21,294 bases of DNA from a virus. Positions 1 through 6,852 of this stretch are shown here, one piece after another (positions within the stretch are counted from its first letter, which is position 1; every line of letters starts with the position of its first letter). The position numbers and the translations under genes are program-made. The DNA is taken from positions 1 through 21,294 of the IMG/VR virus record IMGVR_UViG_3300042924_007074, one strand, 5' to 3'. The notes beneath the pieces are model-generated. The model was not told the DNA's origin, ran no database searches, and worked only from the letters and a program-made list of their open reading frames with translations.

Positions 1-418
1 GAGCTCCCATTTTTTGTTTTTTCTTTGTGATAAATGTTCCTGAGTAGAACAATTTAGTTTTGAAATTAAATGAAAAATATTCTGTTGTTTTTCTTTCAAC
101 AAAAAACTTACCTCCGACTCTTCTTTGTTTTGTGTATAATTGATATTTTAAAGAAATTTTATTTTCACTTTCTTCAATAAAAAATCTATATCTGATTCTA
201 AATACTGACGCACAAGGATTACCATAATGATTAACAAAATCATCCTCAGAAAATAGTTGAGTGTCGGTATAAAAGTTTTCTTTGTTTTTTGTGATATGAA
301 CTGACGCATAACTGTTATTATTTTTTGAGTCAATATCACAGAAGTTTTTATAAAGTTCAACTCTGTAATTCTTTTTTTCAATAAACTTATGGAATGTTTT
401 TCCTTCTACTTCTAACAT
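1..418 (-). CDS. Hypothetical protein, 3' end outside window
   Basis: I do not recognise this protein. From ATG at 418 the minus frame stays open for 139 codons to the window edge with no stop, so the C-terminus is missing. It begins MLEVEGKTFHKFIEKKNYRV and is rich in Lys, Asn, Tyr and Phe. The alternating hydrophobic and polar pattern suggests a beta-rich soluble fold, with no membrane segment. The start is well supported: TATCTTTG, a Bacteroidetes -7 element, ends only 4 bases before the ATG, and a terminator for the upstream Smr gene lies just beyond. It therefore begins a new, probably leaderless, transcript. A shorter open frame in this stretch (148-381) starts at TTG in another frame and is a shadow of this gene. 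Confidence 0.75.
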   Translation of the reverse strand, partial: MLEVEGKTFHKFIEKKNYRVELYKNFCDIDSKNNNSYASVHITKNKENFYTDTQLFSEDDFVNHYGNPCASVFRIRYRFFIEESENKISLKYQLYTKQRRVGGKFFVERKTTEYFSFNFKTKLFYSGTFITKKKQKMGA

Positions 419-420
419 AG

Positions 421-453
421 TACAAAGATACAAAAAACCCCCGACTTTTTCAA
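421..453 (-). promoter_or_regulatory. Bacteroidetes-type promoter
   Basis: The minus strand has TTG at 453-451, a 20-base spacer, and TATCTTTG at 430-423. This matches the Bacteroidetes sigma consensus of a TTG-containing -33 element, about 19-21 bases, then TAnnTTTG. The ATG of the next gene begins 4 bases after the -7 box, so the expected transcription start falls at or next to the start codon. The -33 TTG lies in the loop of the overlapping terminator hairpin. Confidence 0.7.
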
Positions 454-460
454 CCGGGGG
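432..460 (-). terminator. Rho-independent terminator after Smr gene
   Basis: CCCCCG at 438-443 and CGGGGG at 455-460 form a perfect 6-bp GC stem with an 11-base loop. On the minus strand a run of T (432-437) follows. It sits just downstream of the Smr gene stop. A T-run on the plus side (467-475) could let it act in both directions. Confidence 0.75.
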
Positions 461-473
461 ATCACATTTTTTT

Positions 474-695
474 TTAAACTAAACTTACAATTAACTTACC
501 GGGGTTGTTCCACGCTTCGTTATAGGTAAAGTCATAATCTTTGAGGTTTTTTATTACTACTTGTTTCATCGCTTGACTGATTCCGGTGATGATCTCAACT
601 TCCCTTGACTTTTTATTCATCTGTTCCCAAATAAATTGATCCATCAATTTAGGTACATCTGCGTGTTTAACTCCATGTAAATCTAAAGTTCTCAT
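474..695 (-). CDS. Minimal Smr-domain protein
   Basis: A 73-residue protein that is almost entirely one Smr domain, the small MutS-related domain found at the C-terminus of MutS2 and as stand-alone nucleases or nucleic-acid-binding modules. The LDLHG motif is at residues 4-8, followed by a helix, then the IITG strand at about 35-38 and a C-terminal NPGKLIVSL strand. The canonical TGxG loop reads TGIS here, so the second Gly is lost. The known family cleaves or binds branched DNA or RNA; activity here is uncertain. It follows the 743-1279 gene after a 47-base gap and ends at a strong terminator, so it is probably the last gene of an operon. Confidence 0.75.
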   Translation of the reverse strand: MRTLDLHGVKHADVPKLMDQFIWEQMNKKSREVEIITGISQAMKQVVIKNLKDYDFTYNEAWNNPGKLIVSLV

Positions 696-742
696 AAAAA
701 TGAATTTATACTTTATGGTATTGAATACCTTTTATAAATATT

Positions 743-1279
743 TTAGATCCATTCTTTTCCGTCCCAAAATTGGAACCCTGGTAATTTTTTTTTGTAATTA
801 AATTCGTCAAAGAAGTCAGTAATATACAGAAATTCATACTTTCCAAAAAACTTTTGCAATAAATAATAATAGGAAAGTGTACCATAAGATTTTTTATCCT
901 TAATAATGTTCATTATGGCAAACATAACTTGATCTTCAATATAAATAACTCTTCCCCAAAAAACATCATCAAAATAGAAATCTTCAAAATTTCCTGAATT
1001 ATACCAATCAAAACTTAATGGAGATTGTATATTAGAATTAGTAGTACTTGATGAAATTTTAATGTTATTTAATTCTTTTTTTCTTTTATTCGAAATTTGA
1101 TTAATTTTTAATCGGGATGATCTTGTTTGGTACCAAAATTCTTGATCTTTCTCGTAATAAGGAATCCATCCATTCTCAAACATGTATTTTGCGGATTCGT
1201 TTTCTCTTTCTGATTCTAAATAAATTAATGGTTCTGTCCCGTTGAAAAAACTTTTACTATGATCTATTATGAGTTTCAT
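743..1279 (-). CDS. Unknown protein, possible GNAT-fold aminoacyl-transferase relative
   Basis: A 178-residue protein I cannot assign firmly. Around residues 33-68 it has a segment ENGWIPYYEKDQEFWYQTRS followed by RLKIN and a basic KRKKEL stretch. This resembles the part of arginyl/leucyl-tRNA-protein transferases (GNAT fold) in which a Ser-Arg-rich motif precedes a basic helix. The Cys residues typical of those enzymes are absent. The C-terminal half is aromatic and acidic (FYFDDVFWG, GFQFWDGKEWI) and looks globular. Its start overlaps the end of the 1257-1964 gene by 23 bases, so it is cotranslated with it. The transferase reading is an inference from pattern only. Confidence 0.6.
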   Translation of the reverse strand: MKLIIDHSKSFFNGTEPLIYLESERENESAKYMFENGWIPYYEKDQEFWYQTRSSRLKINQISNKRKKELNNIKISSSTTNSNIQSPLSFDWYNSGNFEDFYFDDVFWGRVIYIEDQVMFAIMNIIKDKKSYGTLSYYYLLQKFFGKYEFLYITDFFDEFNYKKKLPGFQFWDGKEWI

Positions 1280-1964
1280 CGTCTAACTTATTATACATCT
1301 CTGATCTTTCTTGATTGCTTTCACCTTGTTCTAAGTTTGTGTGATCGTAATTCATTATATCAGTATCAGGAGTGACCCATTTGTTTGATCTTTCTGCGGT
1401 CCACAAAGTTGTGTTATATTTTCTATTGATTACAAGATTTTCTTTAACCGTGAAAGATGGGTCGTGGATTAATAATCTATTATTCGGTTGTATTGCAAAG
1501 TTTCCATTATCCATGGCGATAAAATGACCACATTTATGTTGTGATGGAAATTCACTAAAACTAAAATCAGTTTCGCTCATGTCTGTTGAACTTCCCCAAT
1601 CTAAGGTAAAAAGGTATCTTCCTGAATAATTAACCCTCCTTCTCGAAATAAATTTACAAGTTTTGTTTTTTAATAATGGGAAACAAGTTACACCAACATG
1701 ATAACTAAATGAGTCCCACAAAACCAACTCATCTAACTCTTGTTGAGGCGCATCTTCCTTCCAACAAAAAGCATGAATTGGCATTCTCCACCAAAGACCC
1801 CCATCTTCCATCATAAAATGAAATAATGGTGCCTGAGCCGGTATAGAACACATACCAAAAATGTAACATGGGAATAATTTATCGTGTGAATCTTCTTGAT
1901 CTCTAAGAAAGTTTCCTCTGATGAATGCTTCAACAACTGGAATTGGTGTGTTTAAATATGCCAT
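1257..1964 (-). CDS. Conserved phage protein of unknown function
   Basis: A 235-residue protein whose N-terminus (MAYLNTPIPVVEAFIRGNF, then FPCYIFGMCSIPAQAPLFHF and WWRMPIHAFC) resembles a protein family I recall from marine myoviruses and cyanophages; I know no function for it. It has many Trp, Cys and His residues and no signal peptide or membrane segment. The C-terminal 40 residues are polar and probably disordered. Its ATG shares one base with the stop of the preceding 36-codon membrane microprotein (TAATG), so translation is coupled. The family recall is from memory and unchecked. Confidence 0.75.
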   Translation of the reverse strand: MAYLNTPIPVVEAFIRGNFLRDQEDSHDKLFPCYIFGMCSIPAQAPLFHFMMEDGGLWWRMPIHAFCWKEDAPQQELDELVLWDSFSYHVGVTCFPLLKNKTCKFISRRRVNYSGRYLFTLDWGSSTDMSETDFSFSEFPSQHKCGHFIAMDNGNFAIQPNNRLLIHDPSFTVKENLVINRKYNTTLWTAERSNKWVTPDTDIMNYDHTNLEQGESNQERSEMYNKLDDETHNRS

Positions 1965-2074
1965 TATTTTTTGTTTTTCTTTTTAAAATATCTATACATT
2001 AAATAACCACTCAAAAGAACTAATGTTAAAAACATTCCTAAGATATGGACATATGTCTCTATAATACTAATCAT
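1964..2074 (-). CDS. Membrane microprotein, 36 aa
   Basis: Reading between two larger genes gives a 36-residue frame beginning MISIIETYVHILGMF. It has one hydrophobic helix (about residues 4-26) and a basic tail, YRYFKKKNKK, suggesting a single-pass protein with a cytoplasmic C-terminus. Both junctions support a real gene: its ATG overlaps the upstream stop as ATGA, and its TAA overlaps the downstream ATG as TAATG. I recognise no family. The length, Lys-rich tail and position would suit a small phage membrane effector or holin-like protein, but that is speculation. Confidence 0.7.
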   Translation of the reverse strand: MISIIETYVHILGMFLTLVLLSGYLMYRYFKKKNKK

Positions 2075-2388
2075 AAGCTAAATTTATATACTCCATCTTC
2101 AATTTGAACCTCTAAAATTCCGCCATTTTCAATTATCTTTTCAATTTGTTCTGGTTGGAATTTAATGTACTCAGGTTCCATAAAGATTTTACTTGCTTGA
2201 GTCAAAGACAGTTTGGACCCTGTTAATAAATTTAAGACAGTTTCGTTTTCACATTCCACAATGGATGGGTATTGGCCACCAACCGTTACAATGACTTTAT
2301 CTCCGATTTCTACTTTGTCTAAAGACACAATATATGGTCTCTCATCGACCATTACCAATTTAACTTTTTGTTTTTCATTATCACTCAT
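2071..2388 (-). CDS. Hypothetical protein
   Basis: A 105-residue acidic protein of unrecognised family. The N-terminal half contains strands with the pattern IVSLDKVEIGDKVIVTVGG, like a small beta-barrel (KOW or SH3-like) that could bind nucleic acid or a partner. The C-terminal half is helical and ends in a strand. There is no Cys cluster and no membrane segment. The ATG overlaps the stop of the upstream 2385-2696 gene, and its own stop overlaps the microprotein start, so it is central in a tightly coupled operon. Confidence 0.7.
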   Translation of the reverse strand: MSDNEKQKVKLVMVDERPYIVSLDKVEIGDKVIVTVGGQYPSIVECENETVLNLLTGSKLSLTQASKIFMEPEYIKFQPEQIEKIIENGGILEVQIEDGVYKFSL

Positions 2389-2696
2389 AACATAAACCCG
2401 TACATTTGTGATACGGCTCCCATATATTTTTTTAGATTTATTACAGCCTGTTTGAAATCCACTCTTGGGGTTTCATTGAATCTTTCTGACAGCTGATCAT
2501 CAGTTAAAGTTTTATCACAACTATCATAGATGTCCTTAAGCATCTGGAGATAAATCTCTTCTTTACTATAAGTATCATCAATTTTCTTTTCAACCACTTG
2601 ACCCTCTAACTCAACACAATAATCAATCAATTCCTGTACTTCAGGATGATCCATTAGCTGTGTATTAGTCTTGAATATTTGTCTTATGTTCTTCAT
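2385..2696 (-). CDS. Hypothetical helical protein
   Basis: A largely alpha-helical, acidic protein of 103 residues when started at MKNIRQIFK (2696). The frame opens 11 codons earlier at 2729, but that start would lie deeper in the upstream zinc-ribbon gene; the chosen start still overlaps it by 32 bases. An alternative start at 2654 (MDHPEVQEL) would avoid overlap. Heptad-like segments (LEGQVVEKKIDD, ICYLQ-type spacing around residues 45-65) suggest a coiled coil or a small helical bundle. No family recognised and no catalytic motif seen. Confidence 0.65.
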   Translation of the reverse strand: MKNIRQIFKTNTQLMDHPEVQELIDYCVELEGQVVEKKIDDTYSKEEIYLQMLKDIYDSCDKTLTDDQLSERFNETPRVDFKQAVINLKKYMGAVSQMYGFML

Positions 2697-3051
2697 AGTG
2701 TTTATTACATAATGTTGTATGCCAACCAATATTTGTTCTTAATTCTCCTTTTTCACCGCAGGTCTCACAAGTTTCATAACTTAGATTTTCAGCCTCACTT
2801 ATTCTTTTATGAACTTCAGTTGATGCTCCGTTAATATAAAATCTAAGTCCACCAAATTTTTCTTTTACTTGACAAGTTTGTTTATCCCACCCTAATTCAA
2901 TAAGATCAGTAATCAGATCCTTAATTAGTGGATACCAACCAGATCCAACACTAAAAAACCCTGAATCTTTGATTGGACCTCTGTCTGAATGAAACCCATT
3001 TTCAAGTCCACCTATGGATTCTAAAAACTCATTCATTTGTTCTTTAGTCAT
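2665..3051 (-). CDS. Conserved phage zinc-ribbon protein
   Basis: A 128-residue protein of a type I recall in many phage genomes. The middle has GWYPLIKDLITDLIELGW followed by VKEKFGGLRFY (about residues 39-72). The C-terminus carries a probable zinc site with C95, C98, C115 and H118. Function is unknown; the zinc ribbon suggests binding to nucleic acid or protein. Its ATG lies inside the end of the preceding 26-residue microprotein, implying translational coupling. The family assignment is from memory; the zinc ligands are visible directly. Confidence 0.75.
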   Translation of the reverse strand: MTKEQMNEFLESIGGLENGFHSDRGPIKDSGFFSVGSGWYPLIKDLITDLIELGWDKQTCQVKEKFGGLRFYINGASTEVHKRISEAENLSYETCETCGEKGELRTNIGWHTTLCNKHYEEHKTNIQD

Positions 3052-3124
3052 CTTTTAAAAATTTTCTGTGTTTACCTAAAACACCAATTAATAGTATTGT
3101 AAATATAAATAAAATACCAACCAT
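3044..3124 (-). CDS. Membrane microprotein, 26 aa
   Basis: A 26-residue frame, MVGILFIFTILLIGVLGKHR then KFLKDD, consists of one hydrophobic helix and a basic C-terminus. Its stop overlaps the ATG of the zinc-ribbon gene by 8 bases, the same coupled layout seen for the other microproteins in this window. Only 28 bases separate its start from the upstream terminator, so it is the first gene of its operon. It has no clear TAnnTTTG promoter. Very short, so it could be chance, but composition and position favour a real single-pass peptide. Confidence 0.5.
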   Translation of the reverse strand: MVGILFIFTILLIGVLGKHRKFLKDD

Positions 3125-3154
3125 AATCAAATGATAGTGGTTTATGTAAAATAG

Positions 3155-3183
3155 AAAAGGGGGAGTAGCGAATTCCCCCTTTT
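3155..3183 (-). terminator. Terminator after the repeat/zinc protein gene
   Basis: AAAAGGGGGA (3155-3164) and TCCCCCTTTT (3174-3183) form a perfect 10-bp inverted repeat with a 9-base loop, flanked by A and T runs. It can act on both strands. It closes the single-gene transcript of 3241-3969 about 58 bases after the stop codon. Confidence 0.8.
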
Positions 3184-3240
3184 GATTGTTACCCTAACGG
3201 ATAACGGTCCTAAAAGCCCACCACTAAGGATGGGGTTTCA

Positions 3241-3969
3241 TTAGAAGATCTCCAACAAAAAACTTGAGTTGCCTTCCCAATTTTTGAGCTGAGACTTTGG
3301 AACCCAGAATTCCATAACACCAATTTCCTCAACTCGTTTCAAGTATTCCCCACGGAAACGATCCGCTTGACTCTTGTCTTTAATATATTCAACTTTCATA
3401 TGTTTAGCACAAGTCTTACCCATTTGAGTTAACATAGAAAATTCGTCAGTCAAACTTTTAGCACAACACATACAAACTTTACAACGCTTCACGGTCATCT
3501 TACCTGCGAACTTCACAGCCTTAGGTGAAATTGCCAAAACTTTAGTGATATCCAAGATAGTTGGGTTGAACTCCAAACCATAAGTCTCTTTCATCTCTTG
3601 TCCAATACGACGACCAACTTGAATGGTGTCTCCTTCGGCAGGAATATTCATTTGTTTGGTCGCCGCTTTTGTTTCTTCTTTTTGAATTTGATTCAACGCC
3701 GCAGTCACTTGTTTATCAGACAACTTACCATACTTCTCAAGTTTAGATTGAATCTCTTTTACAAAAGAGTTCTCCCCTGTGTAATCCTGAATTTTTTTCA
3801 TATCATCACTCAACTCAACTTGTTTCGCTTCAACAGGAGCATTTAAGATCTTTTCAACCGCTGCCGCTTGTTTATCGGTTAAAGATCCGTATTTCTTAAT
3901 TGCATCTTTCATCTTGATGATGAAAGAGTTAGAACCTTGATAATTTTGAACTTGAGTGATGGTGGACAT
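3241..3969 (-). CDS. Repeat protein with zinc-binding cluster
   Basis: A 242-residue protein. Two internal repeats (about residues 6-44 and 58-97) share the pattern Y-x-G-x-NSF followed by a helix and KYG-LxDKQ. The last 13 residues (NWEGNSSFLLEIF) look like the start of a third repeat that stops early. Similar L-x-DKQ repeats occur in phage proteins whose role I do not know. Between the repeats and the tail is a Cys cluster (C163, C166, C168, C169, C187, H190), probably a zinc site. The gene stands alone, with a TATCTTTG promoter 25 bases upstream and a strong terminator downstream, so it is regulated separately and may be strongly expressed. Confidence 0.75.
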   Translation of the reverse strand: MSTITQVQNYQGSNSFIIKMKDAIKKYGSLTDKQAAAVEKILNAPVEAKQVELSDDMKKIQDYTGENSFVKEIQSKLEKYGKLSDKQVTAALNQIQKEETKAATKQMNIPAEGDTIQVGRRIGQEMKETYGLEFNPTILDITKVLAISPKAVKFAGKMTVKRCKVCMCCAKSLTDEFSMLTQMGKTCAKHMKVEYIKDKSQADRFRGEYLKRVEEIGVMEFWVPKSQLKNWEGNSSFLLEIF

Positions 3970-3994
3970 ATAAAGTGTTTAATTGATTACACCA

Positions 3995-4024
3995 CAAAGA
4001 TACTAATATTTCAATTTAATCCAA
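3995..4024 (-). promoter_or_regulatory. Bacteroidetes-type promoter
   Basis: On the minus strand TTG (4024-4022), a 19-base spacer and TATCTTTG (4002-3995) match the Bacteroidetes -33/-7 consensus closely. The ATG lies 25 bases after the -7 box, giving a short leader of about 18-20 bases. Confidence 0.75.
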
Positions 4025-4036
4025 CACTTTTTTAAA

Positions 4037-4189
4037 TTATTTTAAAAATCTTAAATAATAAACTTCACACAAAAATAACAAAGCAAATACCCATCCTGAT
4101 AAAGAGTACCAATCTTCCAAAAACCAACTGAATCCAATATTGATTACTATTATTAGTAATAGTGGTACATAATAAATTCCTTTTTTCAT
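4037..4189 (-). CDS. Two-helix membrane microprotein, 50 aa
   Basis: Starting with ATG at 4189, which overlaps the ATPase stop as ATGA, a 50-residue frame reads MKKGIYYVPLLLIIVINIGF and on to LRFLK. Two hydrophobic segments (about residues 6-22 and 31-45) separated by an acidic turn (LEDWYSLSG) predict a helical hairpin in the membrane. It is the last gene before the promoter of the next transcript and has no obvious hairpin terminator of its own. No family recognised. Confidence 0.65.
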   Translation of the reverse strand: MKKGIYYVPLLLIIVINIGFSWFLEDWYSLSGWVFALLFLCEVYYLRFLK

Positions 4190-5184
4190 CTTCCAAATCC
4201 AACTTTTCCAGACCCTTTAATTGTTGGCGCCCTTTTTAACCCTTCAAGATTATCCATAACTTCTTCGAAATCCCTTCCCATAACAATAGTTGAAATTACA
4301 ACTTCTTTCAAGTGTGAAAGGGACATTCCTTCTGTTCTTTTCACCCATTCTTCAACATCAATACCTTTTATATCTTCTTCTGTCAACTTATGACGAATAT
4401 ATGCTTCACGAATATCATCGTTTGGAAGTTCTACTTTATATCGTCTATCGAAACGAGATGGTCTGTTGGTGATACGATCCTGTAATTTCTCAGGATAGTT
4501 AGTTGTTGCAATATAAACAACATCTTCAATTTGTTTTACACCATCCAAGATGTTTAATAATCTACTTGTTGAATGGCTATTCTCACCAGCAATTGAATCG
4601 ATATCCTCTAATAATACAATCAATGGTCGGTTAGGTTCGATCTTTCTGAAAGTCGCAATGAAATCCATAAAGTAATCAACATCGTCTTGGTCTTTAATAT
4701 TGATAATTATACCATCATTATCAATCAATTGTTTTGAAATCAACTGAATGATACCTGACTTACCACAACCTGGTTCACCGTACATTAGAATACCTCGTTT
4801 GTGAACAAAGTTATATTGTTTGTATTTGTCTCTACGATCCCAAAAGTTTTGGATGTCTTTTAAGATATCTGTAATCTCGTATGAAGGTAATTGATACAAC
4901 TCATCGGTCTTGAATGGTTGTTTCTTTAGTGTGTGTTGGTTTAGTTGTCTATTCCATACAACTTCATAGATACCTGACGGTACTTTTGGAACTGATGTAA
5001 ATGCCGGAACAAATTCCTCATCTTGTAATGTTCCCCAACATGTTGGTGAATTACTTACGGGTTTATCTTCCAATTCTAATTCATCATAAAAACCATCAGG
5101 TCTTGTTATTGTAACACTTTCTACAGTTTCCATATTAGAAAGTTCTTTCATATACATATTTATCATTTCTTCGGGTTCCATCAT
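4186..5184 (-). CDS. AAA+ ATPase, BCS1-like
   Basis: A 332-residue AAA+ ATPase. Residues 1-120 form a non-conserved N-terminal region. The AAA module has Walker A GEPGCGKS (136-143), Walker B LIVLLEDID (188-196), sensor 1 ATTN (226-229) and an arginine-finger region RPSRFDRR (241-248). The order and spacing resemble the BCS1 / FtsH-CDC48 group, which remodels or unfolds proteins as a hexamer. Similar small AAA ATPases of unknown role occur in many large phages. The C-terminus ends in a short Gly/Lys/Arg tail (GSGKVGFGR). It lies between two small genes with ATGA overlaps, one upstream (5181-5426) and one membrane microprotein downstream, which may be partners. Confidence 0.9.
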   Translation of the reverse strand: MMEPEEMINMYMKELSNMETVESVTITRPDGFYDELELEDKPVSNSPTCWGTLQDEEFVPAFTSVPKVPSGIYEVVWNRQLNQHTLKKQPFKTDELYQLPSYEITDILKDIQNFWDRRDKYKQYNFVHKRGILMYGEPGCGKSGIIQLISKQLIDNDGIIINIKDQDDVDYFMDFIATFRKIEPNRPLIVLLEDIDSIAGENSHSTSRLLNILDGVKQIEDVVYIATTNYPEKLQDRITNRPSRFDRRYKVELPNDDIREAYIRHKLTEEDIKGIDVEEWVKRTEGMSLSHLKEVVISTIVMGRDFEEVMDNLEGLKRAPTIKGSGKVGFGR

Positions 5185-5426
5185 CTCACAAGTATCGGGT
5201 GTATTATTATTAAAATTTCTTCTGTTTTATCTTTTACTTTTACAACTCTGTCTTTATGGAGTTTCAAAGTTTCTTTTGGGTTTTTTGTTTTTAGATGTTC
5301 GAATTGATCTTTCATTTCTTTTCTCGCATCTGATTCTTTTTTGAAGTACCCAAAGTAGTCATCACAACCACCTACTCCTCTTGTTTTATCGTAAACCCCA
5401 TAAATCAGGTCGTTGTCTTTTGCCAT
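5181..5426 (-). CDS. Small conserved protein, paralogue of the gene at 7891-8112
   Basis: An 81-residue soluble alpha/beta protein of unknown function. It shares a clear pattern with the product of 7891-8112: IYGVxDKT near the N-terminus, then a YFGxFK segment followed by a DA helix start, and a C-terminal strand LIIIHP-x-LVR. The two are therefore paralogues within one genome. It overlaps the upstream stop as TAATG and the downstream ATPase start as ATGA, so all three are translated together. Confidence 0.75.
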   Translation of the reverse strand: MAKDNDLIYGVYDKTRGVGGCDDYFGYFKKESDARKEMKDQFEHLKTKNPKETLKLHKDRVVKVKDKTEEILIIIHPILVR

Positions 5427-5686
5427 TATAATTTATTTGCAATTGATTTGATTGTTTCTTCATCTTCGTTTGAAAGTCTGTGTCTGTTGTTCATTAGAGT
5501 TATAAGTGTTTTTTTCCACTCCTCATCCATAAAACTCAAACTTTCATTTTTACTTGTGTTTGTTGATATTACCACACCTTCATCAACAAGTAAATCAACT
5601 AACTTTAAAATTTCACGATCTGATAAATTTTCATAGATGTCATTTACATCTAATTCTACTTCTGCTTCTGTCCAAAATGTTGCCAT
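5426..5686 (-). CDS. Small acidic hypothetical protein
   Basis: An 86-residue acidic protein. The N-terminus (VELDVNDIYENLSDREILKL) follows a pattern I recall in small phage proteins, with an acidic strand then a helix ending in LVDEG. The second half is helical. There are no Cys or membrane segments. It starts 22 bases after the terminator tract that closes the RNA ligase gene, so it probably heads an operon with 5181-5426 and the AAA ATPase. No consensus promoter box is visible in that short gap, and some read-through from the ligase transcript may supply it. Confidence 0.7.
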   Translation of the reverse strand: MATFWTEAEVELDVNDIYENLSDREILKLVDLLVDEGVVISTNTSKNESLSFMDEEWKKTLITLMNNRHRLSNEDEETIKSIANKL

Positions 5687-5707
5687 AATTTTTTTTTAAA
5701 TGATAAT

Positions 5708-5739
5708 AAAAAAAGGTGACTCCATCAATGGGAGTCACC
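5708..5739 (-). terminator. Terminator that contains the RNA ligase stop codon
   Basis: GGTGACTCC (5715-5723) and GGAGTCACC (5731-5739) form a perfect 9-bp stem with a 7-base loop, followed on the minus strand by a T-run (5714-5708). The TGA of the ligase gene (5727-5725) lies in the loop, so the stem also encodes the last residues of the protein. Confidence 0.85.
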
Positions 5740-6846
5740 AACATTATTTTTCTCTCCGTAGATTAAGTAATCAGGATTGATCACTTTTGCTACTTTGTGA
5801 CGCTCACCACTCAAGCATTTCACAACAATACCTTCATGCGGAACTTTGGTACCTTCAATAAAGTTACCGAACACAAAACTATCTTGTATTTCTTTATCCC
5901 AAGGACCTGTGTATAACAAATCTACTTTAGGTAAATCTAACTCGTCGAACACACCTCTTTCAGTTATGAACTCGCGGTAAACACCATCAACCTCAACATC
6001 AAATCCTGCGAAACGAATATCAGTCAACCCATAGTCGTAATTCTTTTGGATTCCATGTCCGTAAATCTCACCGTATATAACAATACCTGATCCCAATCTT
6101 TCAGGAGTGTAGTATAGTTTTACATAATCCCATAATTTTTTTTGGATATCGTAATCTTCCGCAATAGTTCTCCACACATCAGTAGAGTAAAAACCTTGAG
6201 AAGTTGATCCTTTTTCAACATTGTGTGATCCGTAAACATATTCAAACTCAACCCATTCATTACCAAAGAATTTTCTAACACGATCCCAAATACTTAATCT
6301 TTTCTTTCTTACAATACCATAACGAGCGTTTGTTCCGTGTATTTTACGAGTGATAACAACCTTATCTTCTTCGGTGAATAACTCAGGAACATTCTTCAAG
6401 TTAGGAAACTTATAATAAACATGGAAGTTAGGATTTTGGTGGTATTTAACCTTTCTACCTCCAACACTCATTTCAACCATCTTAACTGGTGGTTCGTATT
6501 TGAAAACCTTAAGTAATTCCATACAATCAGATCCTTCATATCTGTATTTTTCAGGAACACTCCCTATTGGTATTATCAAACATTCAGAATAAACTCCACG
6601 AAGTTTCACGGTTCTTACTCGTTGTCCTTTTCTCAAGTAATTAGTCACACCCAAACCATCAGAAAGTTTCAATGGTATTACAGCGTCGGTAGTCGCAACA
6701 ACAACCAAATCAGTTACTTTATATTCACCTTTTTTAACTATTGCATTCCAACCACCAACTACCGCAAGTTCTATGTTATCTGCTCTTTCTATTGGTCTTA
6801 TCTCACCGATCACACCAACATAACATACACTATTTAAATTTTCCAT
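5725..6846 (-). CDS. RNA ligase with N-terminal OB-fold domain (Rnl5/DraRnl-like)
   Basis: A 373-residue ATP-dependent polynucleotide ligase. The N-terminal domain (about 5-95) looks like the OB-fold of Deinococcus RNA ligase: an ADNIELA segment, a Gly-Trp strand and LRGVYSECL. The nucleotidyltransferase domain follows. Motif I is KIHGTN with the adenylated lysine at K168, motif III FEYVYGSHN (201-209), motif IIIa IVIYGEIYG (255-263), motif IV EGIVVKC (338-344) and motif V around K351-K354. Known relatives seal nicks with RNA on the 3'-OH side. The gene follows the cREC gene by 6 bases, and its stop lies in a terminator loop. This context suggests repair of tRNA or mRNA broken during host defence. 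Confidence 0.88.
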   Translation of the reverse strand: MENLNSVCYVGVIGEIRPIERADNIELAVVGGWNAIVKKGEYKVTDLVVVATTDAVIPLKLSDGLGVTNYLRKGQRVRTVKLRGVYSECLIIPIGSVPEKYRYEGSDCMELLKVFKYEPPVKMVEMSVGGRKVKYHQNPNFHVYYKFPNLKNVPELFTEEDKVVITRKIHGTNARYGIVRKKRLSIWDRVRKFFGNEWVEFEYVYGSHNVEKGSTSQGFYSTDVWRTIAEDYDIQKKLWDYVKLYYTPERLGSGIVIYGEIYGHGIQKNYDYGLTDIRFAGFDVEVDGVYREFITERGVFDELDLPKVDLLYTGPWDKEIQDSFVFGNFIEGTKVPHEGIVVKCLSGERHKVAKVINPDYLIYGEKNNVGDSH

Positions 6847-6852
6847 TTTCTA

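Noticed and set aside
148-381. A 77-codon open frame on the minus strand starting at TTG.
   Set aside because: Another minus frame from ATG 418 is open to the window edge, has a promoter 4 bases upstream and better composition; the TTG frame is its shadow.
717-729. GGTATTGAATACC, a 13-base perfect palindrome between two genes.
   Set aside because: It could be a small operator or hairpin, but the arms are 6 bp, AT-rich and not repeated elsewhere in the window.
3165-3213. ATAACGGTCCTAA and GTAGCGAATTCC resemble conserved 23S rRNA (the I-CeuI site).
   Set aside because: A 13-base match is expected by chance between a 21-kb window and a 23S gene. The two pieces are in the wrong order, and the second is part of a terminator loop.
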